Below are positions 20,671 through 31,540 of a stretch of DNA of 64,000 bases, piece by piece. Under the pieces are notes generated by a model. That model did not search any database. It saw only the letters and a list, made by a program, of their open reading frames with translations, and had not been told where the DNA came from. Within the stretch, counting starts at the first letter, position 1, and every line of letters begins with the position of its first letter. The stretch covers positions 152,001 through 216,000 of the forward strand of contig JACEVL010000052.1 in NCBI GenBank assembly GCA_020284085.1, written 5' to 3'. The translations under genes and the position numbers were made by a program. This DNA is from Aporrectodea caliginosa. Lineage: Eukaryota; Annelida; Clitellata; Crassiclitellata; Lumbricidae.

Positions 20671-20757
20671 TTTGGCCGTGCTGGAGTCGGGAGCGCCTCT
20701 GAGTAGTCCTCTGGAAGGGGCGCTATATAAATTTATGAATGAATGAATGAATGAATA
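20671..20757 (+). mobile_element. SINE2-type 3' end with (GAAT)n tail
   Basis: ggccgtgctggagtcgggag...ggggcgctatataaatt, then gaatgaatgaatgaatgaat. Only the 3' hairpin region and tail are present. The tail unit differs from the (ATACA)n of other copies. Confidence 0.75.
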
Positions 20758-20984
20758 AAAGGCCAATCTGCTGCTGCTTGAATGGATCTGAAGTTTATCC
20801 TCTTTAATATGGCAAGAAGGTCGTTGATGTTGAGAGAAATAATTTCTGGAGAGTTCTCGTCGTTCCTTTGGCATAGTTAAACCCCAACCGAAATTTTTGG
20901 AAAAGTTGCGGCTTGAACGAAAATTTTGAATACATAGACTCGATGAAAAGCTATTTCAGGTGTCTAAGCAAATCGCACATTGTT

Positions 20985-21905
20985 CAATGATTAACGACAT
21001 CTTAAGGCTGTCGTGACAGTTGCTGTCGACCTAACCTTGATGTTTCGTAACGGATTGAGACGATTCTGTCAATTCCAAGATTAAACGTCTTCCCTGGGAA
21101 AGAATTCTTCGTTTTCCATTGCAATATCTTTGTAGCATTTCATCATTTTGTCGATTGTTGTATGGAAGTCATCATAACAATGTGTTGTGTGGCAAAGGAT
21201 GTAGCTACCCTATTGAACTTGTACCACTGTGTGATGAGCATAATGGTATTGATATGTCTACGTTAGATAACAGAAGTGATCATCCCATGCATGTGCCAGT
21301 TGGCATCTGCTTGTACTTCATGTATTCGATCAATACGCGTCAGTGTGCACGCATGAACTTTATCGGTTTACTGCATCATTGAACGAAATTAAGGTTACGC
21401 CGTTTGAACCGTATCTGACGCAACTGATGGAAACAGATTCAGCAACGCGAATTCACGTATGCAGCCAATGATGTAATTCGTCGTCCAATGTCACATACAG
21501 CTAGTCACATACAGCTAGTTGTATTGCAGGCTGTCTGTTCTATTAGTAGTTAAGATTTAAATTGCATAACATGTAAATGTACAGCGCAGTGCGTTTGTCA
21601 GACGCTTATTAAAGAAAAGATATTATTATTATTGTTATTATTATTTTGTCTTTGTACTTTCTACCTTTGTGGTGAATTTCGATATCATTAGCATTTTTCC
21701 TTCGACTTTTCTGGCAGTATCTTACTATTGTAGTTGAATCCAACACTTGGTCGTCTTTAAACTTTATTACTGAGTTTCATTTCATTTTGATAAAAGTTTC
21801 TTTCATCGACTTTTGTTTGGTTTGCGTGTCAACCCAGCTACTACCTGCTGCAGTTACGGAGTAGCCCATTTATATAAAATCGTTTAAAAACGATTTAAAG
21901 GTGTG
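20985..21905 (+). repeat. Module R1, long copy ending in M1
   Basis: Runs from an M2 motif near 20990 to an M1 motif (TATATA at 21871, GGTG at 21900, 29 nt apart). Homologous to about 34380-35315, 40660-41515, 48240-48950 and 62625-63230. Shared blocks include gatgtagctaccctattgaac, tttgtactttctaccttcgtg and actttattactgagtttca. A frame at about 21119-21382 is not preserved in the 34.9-kb copy. At 21527-21645 a 5'-truncated SINE3 with an (ATT)n tail interrupts it. Confidence 0.65.
21527..21645 (+). mobile_element. SINE3, 5'-truncated
   Basis: attgcaggctgtctgttct ... cagcgcagtgcgtttgtc ... aaagaaaagatattattatt. Matches the 3' part of the SINEs at 38424 and 51846. R1 sequence continues on both sides. 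Confidence 0.8.
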
Positions 21906-22345
21906 TAAGCAGAAGGTGACATTATTAAATATTTGAGCATTTGACGACATCTTATGGCTGATAAGACGTTTGGCGGGTTATTCATGCGCTGCGTCATAAC
22001 TAAGATGATTAGCGTTGCCCCCTCTTTCATGCATTCTTGAGACTGGCAGTAGTGACGGATTAGCTAAGGTGGTTAACGTTGACCTTACCTTCAATAAATA
22101 TTAAATAGGTACTGAATTTGCACAGCTGCCTGACAAAAGGATTTGATGCTAGTTAAACAAGATTATTCAACAGCAACAATAGCACACAAACAGTTACAAA
22201 TGCACAATGAATACAGTTCCATTTCTAATTACAACTATAATTACGACATTAGATGCTATTTCTACTTTGTGACTTGGAAGCGATTATTTATTAGCCTTCC
22301 GATTAATGACATTAAGTATTGTATCGTTTACATCCGGAATCGGAC
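21906..22345 (+). repeat. Modules Mg and R4
   Basis: After M1: gacatcttatggctgataag, then a block with actaagatgattagcgttgcc and a short remnant ending gactggcagtagt. R4 (22080-22345) recurs at 63300-63540 with about 80% identity. Both R4 copies keep an open ATG frame (22146 and 63346), but most substitutions change the amino acid, so I do not call it a gene. Confidence 0.55.
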
Positions 22346-22359
22346 CTTCACTGGACATA

Positions 22360-22495
22360 TCTCTCTAAACAGCGCCTCTGATACTACGCAGCGCTCGTGA
22401 ATAAGCTGGTGCCCACTGTCCAGCGCATAGATTTATAGTATTGCTTTAGAAATGTTGAGTTTTCGATAACGATTACGTCCCGTTTGCCAGTGTGC
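22360..22495 (+). mobile_element. SINE5-type 3' end with GATTACG tail
   Basis: gcagcgctcgtgaataagctgg ... agaaatgttgagttttcgat ... acgattacgt. The same sequence occurs at about 63730-63870 in the same orientation. Reverse copies are at about 32340-32465, 46385-46500 and 55725-55870. Lacks a recognisable pol III head here. Confidence 0.65.
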
Positions 22496-22539
22496 GTGAG
22501 GATGCTGGTCTTAATTAAGAGATTACAATCTCTGGCTAG

Positions 22540-22800
22540 CACGGTCTGTACACGAAGACCTTAAATGGCGTGGCACGCATTCAGCGGTGGTGAATGATCT
22601 GACCAGATGAATTCGTCGAAAAATGAGCAAGGTCGAGGTCAAACAGTCGAAATAAAAACGTCTGAATTTATATTTACTGTATAATCGTTTGCTAATAATG
22701 TCTCAGTATATAATTATATAGATACATTGGATAATATAACGCTCTACTTAAACACCTTTAAAACGGTTAATACGTATGCTATATATTCATTACCTCAGGT
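22540..22800 (+). repeat. Module M4 with minus-strand M1
   Basis: gcacggtctgtacacgaag, ggcgtggcacgcattca, aaatgagcaaggtcgagg, then a minus-strand M1 (CACC at 22753-22756; TATATA 29 nt away at 22780-22785). Non-coding. Confidence 0.6.
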
Positions 22801-22879
22801 AAGTGACGTGCTCTGTGTAGTGCTCAGACCAATAATTATTTCTAAATCTAAACTTAAAACACACTTTTGAATTAGTCAA

Positions 22880-22965
22880 TGCGTTGTAACGCATCCTTTG
22901 AGTAAAACATTGTAGTATTAAATCGTGTTTTAAATTCAAGTTGTATTGTATTGTATTGTATTGTA
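22880..22965 (+). mobile_element. Retroelement 3' end with (TTGTA)n tail
   Basis: gtaacgcatcctttgag ... ttttaaattcaag followed by ttgtattgtattgtattgtat. Sister copy of 12785-12862. Confidence 0.55.
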
Positions 22966-23093
22966 TGATATGATGACATCGACGTATTCTAGGGTAGACG
23001 TCAACGACGCTGGCAGCCACAAGATGTCGCTAAAAAATAAATGTATAGTATGGTACGTACACGAGGACCTTAGATTAATTCATTTCGAACATT

Positions 23094-23312
23094 TTGTATT
23101 GTATTGTATTTGAACACTTGTTATAGCGCCTCTACCAGATTCCTATTCAGAGGCGCTCCCCTACTGCGCGGACGCAATTTCGGAGTTTCACGCCGAAGCG
23201 CATGAGCAATTGCGAGTGAAGGACTTGCCCAGGGTCCCTACGCGGCAGCTTGTATAGCGTCCCTTAAAGAAAACTACTCTGAGCCGCTCCCGACTCCAGC
23301 ACGGCCAAAATT
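23094..23312 (-). mobile_element. SINE2 copies, minus strand
   Basis: On the minus strand 23094-23254 reads the SINE2 body (gggaccctgggcaagtcctt ... cgcttcggcgtgaaactcc) and the 3' hairpin with tail. A second 3' fragment (ggccgtgctggagtcggg) follows at 23252-23312. The pol III head is missing. Confidence 0.8.
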
Positions 23313-23658
23313 TACGAAAAAGTGAGCAAGGTCGAGGCCGCCATACAGTCGCCATAAAAACGTCTAAAGTTATATTTACTGTATAATCGCTTGTTAATAA
23401 TGCCCCAGTGCAATAGACATAGGCTACATATTTGATAATGCAACGAGGACCTTATATGGCGTGGCGCCCATTCAACGGGGGCAGCGGTGGTGAAGGATCT
23501 CACCTAGTGATGTGAAATGATATTTTACCGGTAAAAAATCCGGATTTTTTACCGGTAAAAAATCCGTATTATATTTGACCGTGGTAAAAAATGGTAAAAT
23601 ATGGTAAAAAATGATTAAAATGGTAAATGCTTAAAGTTTTACTTCTTTTCATTTAGGG

Positions 23659-24427
23659 CAGCGGTTTTCAAACTTTATTTTTATTGTACCCCCAGGTAAA
23701 GAAATTGGATTTTGGCGTACCCTCAACAAGGTCAGATCAAAAACAACACGCGAGTCCCCTTGCAATTAACAACTCCTTTCAATCATTGGTGCAAACCGGG
23801 TGTTAGTCATAGGTAGGAAATTTTTCAAGTAATATAATTTTAACTTAAGAATATAGTCATATCAACAAAAAGGAAAAATAAAATCACTGTTAGAAAGTGT
23901 TAATGTGAGCAGAGGGCTTGTTTTGACAAGCACAGATTTTCAATATCTGGTTTAATATTTGTCAATTTCAAACGCAACTCTGGTTCGAGTTCAAGCTTTG
24001 TTCTGTATTTGTTTTTGAAGCATAGCTGTAAAATCTGTCTCACACAGATATGACGTGCTGAAAGGCATAAAAAAACTTTAAAGCTCGGTCAGAAATTAAT
24101 CCATATTCAGCTCTTCGTTTCAGCCAAAAATCACACAACATGTCTTTCTTGAATTCGTTCTTCAATCCACCATAACATGATAGTTCATCAAACTGGTATC
24201 TTTCCTGGACTGAAAAATTAGCCGGCAACACTACATCTGATGGCATAAACTAATAGAAATGTACAGAAAATAAGCGAACGGTGGAAGTAGAATAGCTAAT
24301 GAAGGAAAGAAGGACATGAAGTCCATAAACTTCTAGAAAATTTTAATTTTTTGAAATTTTTCGCGTACCCCTTAGCGACACCTGGCGTACCCCCAGGGGT
24401 ACGCGTACCACAGTTTGAAAACCTCTG
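23659..24427 (-). mobile_element. hAT-like element B (769 bp), nested in element A
   Basis: Ends read CAGCGGTTTTCAAACT and CAGAGGTTTTCAAACT (on opposite strands), with an exact 8-bp duplication ATTTAGGG at 23651-23658 and 24428-24435. The subterminal gtaccccc repeats are typical of hAT elements with this TIR. It carries a transposase remnant on the minus strand. It inserted after element A, since it interrupts it. Confidence 0.95.
24040..24246 (-). pseudogene. hAT transposase C-terminal remnant
   Basis: 68 codons on the minus strand. The segment CDFWLKRRAEYGLISDRALKF aligns in style with the hAT C-terminal dimerisation region (FW...EYP.LS..ALK.LLPF). The remainder of the transposase is absent. 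Confidence 0.6.
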
Positions 24428-25215
24428 ATTTAGGGTCTATTAATTAACATAATGAATATTATTAGTATCAATATTCACTTAAGGTTTTCAATGTAGCTTC
24501 ATTCACAAGATTGTAGCAACTGTCTATAGGCTTGGGTGTTGCTCAGATTATATGCCCCATGTGCTTTGCTGTGCAAAATTCTTTCTTTCTTTCTGTTCAC
24601 GGGCTCATCACCCGTTGACAAATAATGTAGGATGATTGCTGAATTGTGTTGAAATAATACTCGGTTAATTCTTCCAAATTTCAACTAGTTTTCATGCACC
24701 ATTTTCTGTAGCAGAAATCTAACGATGAAGTCTCCCGCAGTAAGTGGCAAGTAATATTAGGCTACTGTAGGGCCTAATAGACAGCTACAGTGTTACACTG
24801 TATCTTCTATTTCTATAAATTCTACCTACTAGAATTGATAAGTTGTAGCTTTTTAAAGTGAATTAGACATGATATGCAGGCCTACCAAATATCAGAGAAG
24901 TTTTCATCTGGGCTGAACACTTACAACAATTTGTGACAGTGCACGAAAACTCACTTTGTAATTAAAATGTGGTTTTTCTTCCAAACAAACTATCTATTAT
25001 TTTAGCAATTCATAGGACTACTAAGGCATTTCAATATTTTGTCTGTAACTGTTAAATGGCTAAACACACCGTTGGGGTACATAACCAAGATATAGGGCCT
25101 ACATCACTTAAATCATTTTTTACCATTTTTTACCATATTTTACCAATTTTACTGGTAAAAAATCCGGATTTTTTTACCGCAAAAATATTTTACCGGTAAA
25201 TTTACATCACTAATC

Positions 25216-26862
25216 TCACCCGATCAATTCATTTAAAATGAGTACGGTCAATGCCGCGACAGAAAAGCGTCTACATTTGCATTCATATTTTCCAGACAGA
25301 TGCTCTTGTGCATTGGTGGAGTATGTTTTGTGTTAGCCATAATTATATGCAGTCTCCAGATACACACATACATACATATTGCAAATGGAGAGAAAAGCTG
25401 GTGGTGCTACTGGTAGAGGTATTGGTTGTGGTAGTGGCATTGGTGGTAATCGCGGTGGTGGTGATGGTGGTAGTTGTAAGACAATCCTACTTTTCTTGGT
25501 GGAATTTATATTTAGCGCCATCGGTTGATGGCTTGTGCATCAAACACTGGCGCTATTCAACTTCCACAATAACAATAGAACATTTACGGAATTGTCTTCA
25601 TTACATGACGTTACATTACGTAACTATTGTGCAGTCGTCAGTGTTGCAGAATTAGCTTATTTATTTACATCTGCGTTACATTCCTATCTGTAAATGGAGA
25701 TTTGAAGATTTAAATTGTTTGCAGAGTGGCTTTTTCGTTGATCCACTGACATCGTTGGCAGAGCTTCTCATTTGAGGTGATCGATCGACCGATCTCCTTG
25801 TCGTTCGCCTAGCAAGGGTCTGGTCGATCGGTAAATCGATCGCGCTCGATGAGTTAGACTCCAAGAGAAACCTGGAGCCAGACCATTATTTTATTTACCT
25901 AATTCACAATACTTGCAAAGGTTTAGGCTGGTATTGATACAACATTGCATCGACAAGTATATAGGAGGCTTATCGACATCCTGTTAATAAGTGTTGCGTG
26001 TAATATAGCAGTTAATGGACAACCCTAATATAATTTGCACTATACGAATATGAAACACAAAAATGCGTGGACACAAAATGCCCCGAAGTCAACCGCGCTT
26101 CAATCGCCTATCCAATCCATCGCGATCGATTTTCAAATCGCCCTTCATTTTCAAATAAGAATCTCTGATCGCTGGTGTTGTTCCGCTTAGTCAATCCACT
26201 GGATGGTTTGAATTGGGTTGAATGCGCTAATCCATTGAATAGTTTAATCAATTGAGTGGTTTAATAAATCGAGTGGCTAGAACCAATGATTTATGACTTA
26301 ATCCAGTGATTAAAGATCTTGATCTGCTGATCCTTTGGTGAACCTGTTGACTAAACTTACTAATCTATAATCAAATTCGCTTAATCCTCGTTATGTTGTC
26401 TTAATCCATGTGTTATTTCTTGTTTAAAGGCAGATTCCGTCGTCCGTTTAATGATAAACGCTAAACACCTTTTTCTTCGATTCCGTCAACAATGAAATTC
26501 ATTATTTTCATGTGACTTGGTAGGGCCTACTACCTGGAAAGAAATCACGTTGAACGAAATGTGACTCCAGAATTGGCGTCAAATTAAATATAAAGACGAA
26601 AAACATCTAAATCCTCTTTACTTGTAATGACACGTCGTGTGATGGATCGTTTAAAGTAGTTTATTACACAGTGAATTTCATGTAATAATTTAATATAATA
26701 AATAACTTACTTAGCGTCTCTCGATATAAAATGTATAATTATGATGAATCTGAGAAAAAAGCAACTCACTTCATCTCAAAGACAAACTTTTACTGAACTA
26801 GGTTACCATGTACGCGGTTTGCCCCAGAGAGAACTGGTAGAAGGGGTAGTAACGGTAGACAG
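25216..26862 (+). repeat. M4 remainder, G/T-rich run and module R3 (second copy)
   Basis: 25216-25290 is the right half of the interrupted M4. 25383-25480 is a gtggtggt-type low-complexity run. From about 25560 to 26760 runs R3, matching 16170-17110 (gaattgtcttcattacatg, gatcctttggtgaacc, cacctttttcttcgattccg). No gene. Confidence 0.6.
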
Positions 26863-26935
26863 ACAAAACCCCCGGACATATATCCCCCGGACATAAATCC
26901 CCCGGACAAAACGCCCCAGGCTAGGACATAACCCC
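26863..26935. repeat. Minisatellite of CCCCCGGACATAAAT-type units
   Basis: About five degenerate 15-16 bp units. The translated minus strand gives a repeating VRGIYVRG pattern that is purely compositional. Confidence 0.8.
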
Positions 26936-26999
26936 CAGCCTATTATGATATAACAAATGAATGAGAAGAAATTATTCACACGAAATTGTGATATAATAA

Positions 27000-27320
27000 T
27001 TATTATAATTTTATACTGGCACATTGGATAACGCAATGCTCTACTTAAACACCTTTATAACGTTTCCTACCAATGCAATATATACATCAGCAGCGCTATA
27101 GCTTAGGCATCTGCTTTGTTGTGTGAGGTTTAGCTTTGTCGACGCCAACAGACCTGACCATTACAGGATATAGCTAAATCAAAAACATCTACTATAATAG
27201 GCCTAGAACGGTCCGTATATATATATATACACCAGGACCTTTAACTCCGCCACTGCTCGTACTCCAGGGCTAGAGAAAGGAGGAGGGCGACGCTAACCAT
27301 CTTTATTATGGCACAGTGAG
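27000..27320. repeat. M4/M1 module copy
   Basis: Minus M1 (CACC at 27050-27053, TATATT box 29 nt away), then a minus M2-like segment (acaggatatagctaaa), then gaacggtccgtatatat and an M3 fragment (ctccagggctagagaaagg). Confidence 0.6.
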
Positions 27321-27329
27321 TAAGTAAGT

Positions 27330-27640
27330 AAGTCAGCAACGAAGAGGTATAGAAAATAGTGGAAATGACTGAGAACCTCATACAGCGAAAACTTGGATTG
27401 TTCTGACATATTTGTAGAATAGGAGAGAACAGAGAGATCAAGGCACTGATGTTTGGAATAATGGAGGGTACGAACAAAAGAGGCAGACCGCATAGAGAAT
27501 GTACAGATGACATTGAAGAGTGGTGTGAAACAGATCTGCAGAAACTGTATCACACAGATCAGAACAGAGTCGAATGGAGAGACATTGTGAAGAAGGCATC
27601 GGACACCGATGGGCACCACTGAGCCCATTGTTATTGACGA
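27330..27640 (+). pseudogene. LINE ORF2 C-terminal tail (RTE-like)
   Basis: The plus strand encodes RKLGLF, a stop, then HICRIGENREIKALMFGIM, EGTNKRGRPHRECTDDIEEW and NRVEWRDIVKKA. This is the characteristic GRP...W.DDI...W region at the end of RTE-type polyproteins. The upstream RT is absent and one stop lies inside. Confidence 0.75.
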
Positions 27641-27969
27641 TGTAAGAAGAAGACGGCAGGTATTAACGGTTGAACTAAAAATCGAATATATAACGTTGGA
27701 TGCAAACGATTTAAAGGTATCTGAGTGGACACTGGTTTTCTTATAGTAATCCTACTAATAGTCAACATTTACCGACATATTGTGGTTGATTTCGGTCGGC
27801 TGGTTACTTGCTGTTTAACAACACTGTTACAACAAAAATGATTACCGTCGCCCTCTTCATTTCTTCAGGGTTGGGACTGGCACTGCCAGAGTACGCGGAG
27901 TGCCGGATTTTTAGTTCATCTTAATCTCATTCAGTTACCATCCATTATCATGACATTGTTATTATTATT

Positions 27970-28160
27970 TATTTAACCATAGTTTAACGTCGTCTTATGG
28001 CATCAAAGGCCGTTGACGACAATACGGAAAATATACAATACAATCAGAACCAGAAACTTATTGCATCCGAACGACACCATTAAAGGTGTCAAACGGAGCT
28101 TTACAATTTAACTAATATTCAATAATTTTGCAACATAAAGTAGTTCATCTCATACTGTCT
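27970..28160 (-). mobile_element. Truncated LINE 3' end (M5 family), minus strand
   Basis: On the minus strand ends ...gtcgtcaacggcctttgatgcc...gacgacgttaaac then a TTAAATAAATAATAA-type tail. Same family as the TSD-proven copies at 46001, 50946 and 54243. Confidence 0.75.
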
Positions 28161-28199
28161 GTGATTATTAAGTGGTTACCACATTTATATATAACGTAC

Positions 28200-29226
28200 T
28201 TTTTATTTATTTATCCAATGTTTAATGACATCTTTTAGCAACAAAAGCCGTTGACGTCTTTAAAGTTTTTGATGCATTTCAGTTCATTTTCGTGTAGTGT
28301 TTTCATCAGTTTTCTTTATCTTTTTTCCGTCTTGGATTCTATTTCTGATAGGATATTGACGACTTTAAAGTTTTTGACGTATTTAAGTTAAGTTCATTTT
28401 CGAATAATGTTTTTCATCAGAATTCTTTCTCTTTTCTTGTCTTTGCTTCTTTTCTGACAGGAAGTTGTAACGATGAAATTTGACAGGTGGTTGTTTTTTT
28501 TTCTCCTTTTTTCCTTATTTTTTGATATTAAAAAGAAACAAAATTAATCTTCTAGCCGTACAGGCTTTTCATTAATTTTTTGGCGGCCATATAGGCTCTA
28601 TTAATAACTGTTTTCTCCTCAATTTTAATCTAATTCTTATTCTTAATTACAATATTTGCAGAGCATCACATCTATCTCTAAATTAACATCAAGCTATCAA
28701 TTTTACATTTACAATCAATCAATGTTCAATATTCTTAGTCCATCAAGAATAGTACAAACAGATTCAATAATCAATATCAACATGACAATCAAAGCATCAA
28801 TATTATTAAATGTTGATTTTATCAATTACAATTAACTCAAAATGAATCCTATACATAAACATTTTCAAACTAGTTTTAAGTAATAACTAAAGACCAAGAA
28901 TATTAAAAACATTGTTAAGCATCAGTTCTATCCAATAAAAAAAACACATTCAAATTAGAAACCCATACATTTATCACCATAAACAAACCAATTCAATTGC
29001 TACATGTATAATCATAGACCATTATTCTGAAGCAAGTTATGATGTTCTACTCCAGCAACCGTTATCCAGCCGCATTAGTCAATATTTATTGCCGTTATCT
29101 AAGTTATGTAGTTACACATATTACCTGCAGAGAGTATTTTCAGATAATATTTACACTATTTATTAATAATCTCTACATAATTTTCCCATTAGTTATAATC
29201 ATGAGTTTGCTATATACTTCGAGATA
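28200..29226 (-). mobile_element. 5'-truncated LINE 3' UTR (1.03 kb), minus strand
   Basis: On the minus strand it ends ...gacgtcaacggcttttgttgc...gatgtcattaaacattggataaataaataaaa. The flanks share TATATATAACGTAC (28186-28199 and 29227-29240). The target is itself a 30-bp minisatellite, so the duplication may partly reflect the array. Positions 28202-28776 match the copy at 30955-31530 closely. No coding frame, so this is 3' UTR or a non-autonomous element. Confidence 0.8.
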
Positions 29227-29310
29227 TATATATAACGTACAAATGGTTACCACAGTTATATATAACGTACAAATGGTTACCACAGTTATATATAACGTAC
29301 AAAATCGGCA
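29227..29310. repeat. 30-bp minisatellite
   Basis: About 2.7 copies of a 30-bp unit containing aaatggttaccacagt and tatatataacgtac. A further partial unit lies at 28172-28199 on the other side of the LINE insertion. Confidence 0.9.
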
Positions 29311-30025
29311 ACTTAAGGTGTGTAAGCGGAATCGCCTAATTATTATTTTTTCAATCAATAGTTTGAAGTGGCCTTAATCACAAAAGCCTGTATGAATTGA
29401 CTCATGTATGTGTATATACTGCAACCGCCTTGACGATGCGGTGGGTATAAGCCCAATTTGGGTCCGTCATTAAGCAATCCAGCCAACCAGCTATTCACAT
29501 ACATCCATCTGTCCATCCGTCCGTCCATACATCATCCATCCATCCCATCCATCTATCCATTTATCCATCCATCCTCATCCATTTATCCTCAACTGCATTA
29601 ATATTTGTATTTCTATTTACAATTTTATTTATATTTACGTTTTGCGCCTATATTATTTTATATTTGTATTAACTTTGAGTTTATTTTATTTATTTAGATC
29701 GTTAAATTTATACTTTTAAATTGATATTTACATTTTCATTTGTGCTACCTTTACATTTGATGTATATTTATATTCACGACAATACATTTTAGTTTTACAT
29801 TCATAGTTGCATTTTTAATCAAATTTACATCTACTAATAAATTTATATTGTTTTCGATGTCCATGCGCCGTCGGGGCTAAAAATAGGAGGAATTGCAGCG
29901 GGAAGAAAAATACGGAATGTTTCAATGAGAGGGACATGTACATATAAAGCGGGACAGACAGACAGACAAACAGACGCACTGAGAATCCTTTAAGAAATGT
30001 GTGGGATGGTACTACGGTTAAGAGA
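29311..30025. other. AT-rich interval with ATCC short tandem repeats
   Basis: M1 motif (ttaaggtgtgtaagc) near 29312, then an (ATCC)n-like tract at about 29505-29590. A companion block (tgaccatgcg...cattaagcaatccagcc) is partly repeated near 40130-40290. The rest is TTTATATTT-rich with no gene. Confidence 0.55.
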
Positions 30026-30029
30026 AATG

Positions 30030-30420
30030 GGTAAACATTGGGAAAGAAGATATCAGAAGGCTTTGAGATGAGGATGTGGCGCAGGATAGAAAGCTTACTT
30101 CGTAATCGTAATCGTAATCGTAAACTCGATATTTCTACAGCGCCCACTTGGACTGAGCATTAAACAAACGAAAAGGTGTTGTATGAAGTGGAAGAGGAAA
30201 GATCTCTTACGGATACAGTAAGAGGGAGACAGAGGAAGTGGATTGGTCACACACTGAGAGGAATCCCCACTGAGAACTATCATGGAGGGGAAGACCTAGA
30301 CAGATAATTCCTGATTGGATGATGGTGGATGGATACCACAAACTGAAGGAGAAAGCCCATCATCATCATCGAGAGGAGTGGCGTCATTGGACGCTCAAAT
30401 CTACACAGGGGCAGAGAACT
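30030..30420 (+). pseudogene. RTE-like LINE tail, interrupted
   Basis: Encodes remnants of RRYQKALR.RMWRRIE, WTEHKTNEK, RQRKWIGHTLRGI and EEWRHW, as in the better copy at 45500. A short minus-strand SINE5 end with a CGTAATCGTAATCG tail (30103-30150) interrupts the frame. Confidence 0.75.
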
Positions 30421-30942
30421 TGAAGAAAGGTTGAGGTCAACGGCCCTGTCTTCCGAAAGATGTCGCTAATGCTAGAAATAGTGTTGGGATATGCTAAACA
30501 CCTTTAGAAAGTTATTAACCTTCGTTATATATTTGAACATTTTTTAATTGTTTCGAACTCTTGCTTTTGACTCGCATTTAGCTTTCCTCGTGGAGTCGTT
30601 AATTCGTAAAGTGTGAAGTTGTTAGAAAGATGACTAGCGTCGCCCGCCTCGTTTCTCCATGCTGGAACTGGCTCTACCAGAACACGGGCAGTGGTGGAGT
30701 TTTAATTATCATCAACTCATCAGTAGCCAGAGTTGAGCGACATCTTATGGCAACAAAGGCCGTTGGCATCGGTAGAGAATTCGTTTTACATTTATCACTG
30801 TACGTTTTTGGTTGTTACCACAGCAGCCAGAAAAGACCAAGTCTTGATAATGTTACCTGCTGCCGTGTTCCATTCTCATATAACGTAAATGAACAACGTC
30901 TTAAAGGTGTTTAAATAGAGCCCTCTAACCATTTCGCCAACT
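30421..30942. repeat. Modules M2, M1 and M3
   Basis: Minus M2 (cgaaagatgtcgctaa) near 30457; minus M1 (aaacacctttagaaag) near 30499; plus M2 (gcgacatcttatggcaac) near 30737; plus M1 (ttaaaggtgtttaaat) near 30901. No gene. Confidence 0.55.
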
Positions 30943-30952
30943 GCGTCTCATG

Positions 30953-31530
30953 TTATTTATTTATCCAATGTTTAATGACATCTTTTAGCAACAAAGGCCG
31001 TTGACGTCTTTAAAGTTTTTGATGCATTTCAGTTCATTTTCGTGTAGTGTTTTCATCAGTTTTCTTTATCTTTTTCCGTCTTGGATTCTATTTCTGATAG
31101 GATATTGACGACTTTAAAGTTTTTGACGTATTTAAATTCATTTTCGAATAATGTTTTTCATCAGAATTCTTTCTCTTTTCTTCTCTTTGCTTCTTTTCTG
31201 ACAGGAAGTTGCAACGATGAAATTTGACAGGTGGTTGCTCTTTTTTTCTCTCCTTTTTTTCCTTCTTTTTTTGATATTAAAAAGAAACAAAATTAATCTT
31301 CTAGCCGTACAGGCTTTTCATTAATTTTTTGGCGACCATATAGGCTCTATTAATAACTGTTTTCTCCTCAATTTTAATCTAATTCTTATTCTTAATTACA
31401 ATATTTGCAGAGCATCACATCTATCTCTCTAAATTAACATCAAGCTATCAATTTTACATTTACAATCAATCAATGTTCAATATTCTTAGTCCATCAAGAA
31501 TAGTACAAACAGATTCAATAATCAATATCA
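30953..31530 (-). mobile_element. 5'-truncated LINE 3' UTR (578 bp) with 10-bp TSD
   Basis: Flanked by GCGTCTCATG at 30943-30952 and 31531-31540. On the minus strand it has the same 3' end and ATAAATAAATAA tail as 28200-29226 but a different 5' truncation point, the classic sign of LINE target-primed reverse transcription. Confidence 0.92.
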
Positions 31531-31540
31531 GCGTCTCATG

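Larger units (their letters stand above)
23505..25212. mobile_element. hAT-like element A (1,708 bp), host of a nested hAT
   Basis: Ends read TAGTGATGT...ACATCACTA with imperfect inverted repeats rich in TTTACCGGTAAAA. Flanks carry an exact 8-bp duplication ATCTCACC (23497-23504 and 25213-25220). The split M4 module rejoins across it to give the usual ggatctcacccgatcaattc. Subterminal sequence is a palindromic array of ACCGGTAAAAAATCC units at both ends. No transposase is recognised. A 61-codon minus frame at 24499-24684 matches nothing I know. Confidence 0.9.

Noticed and set aside
21119..21382. 87-codon frame in module R1
   Set aside because: The matching stretch near 34880 has in-frame stops, so the frame is not maintained across copies.
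22146..22400. Open frame in module R4, conserved with a frame at 63346-63534
   Set aside because: The two translations align without frameshift, but by my codon comparison about 20 codons differ in amino acid against only about 4 silent differences. That is what an unselected repeat would give, and the C-termini differ.
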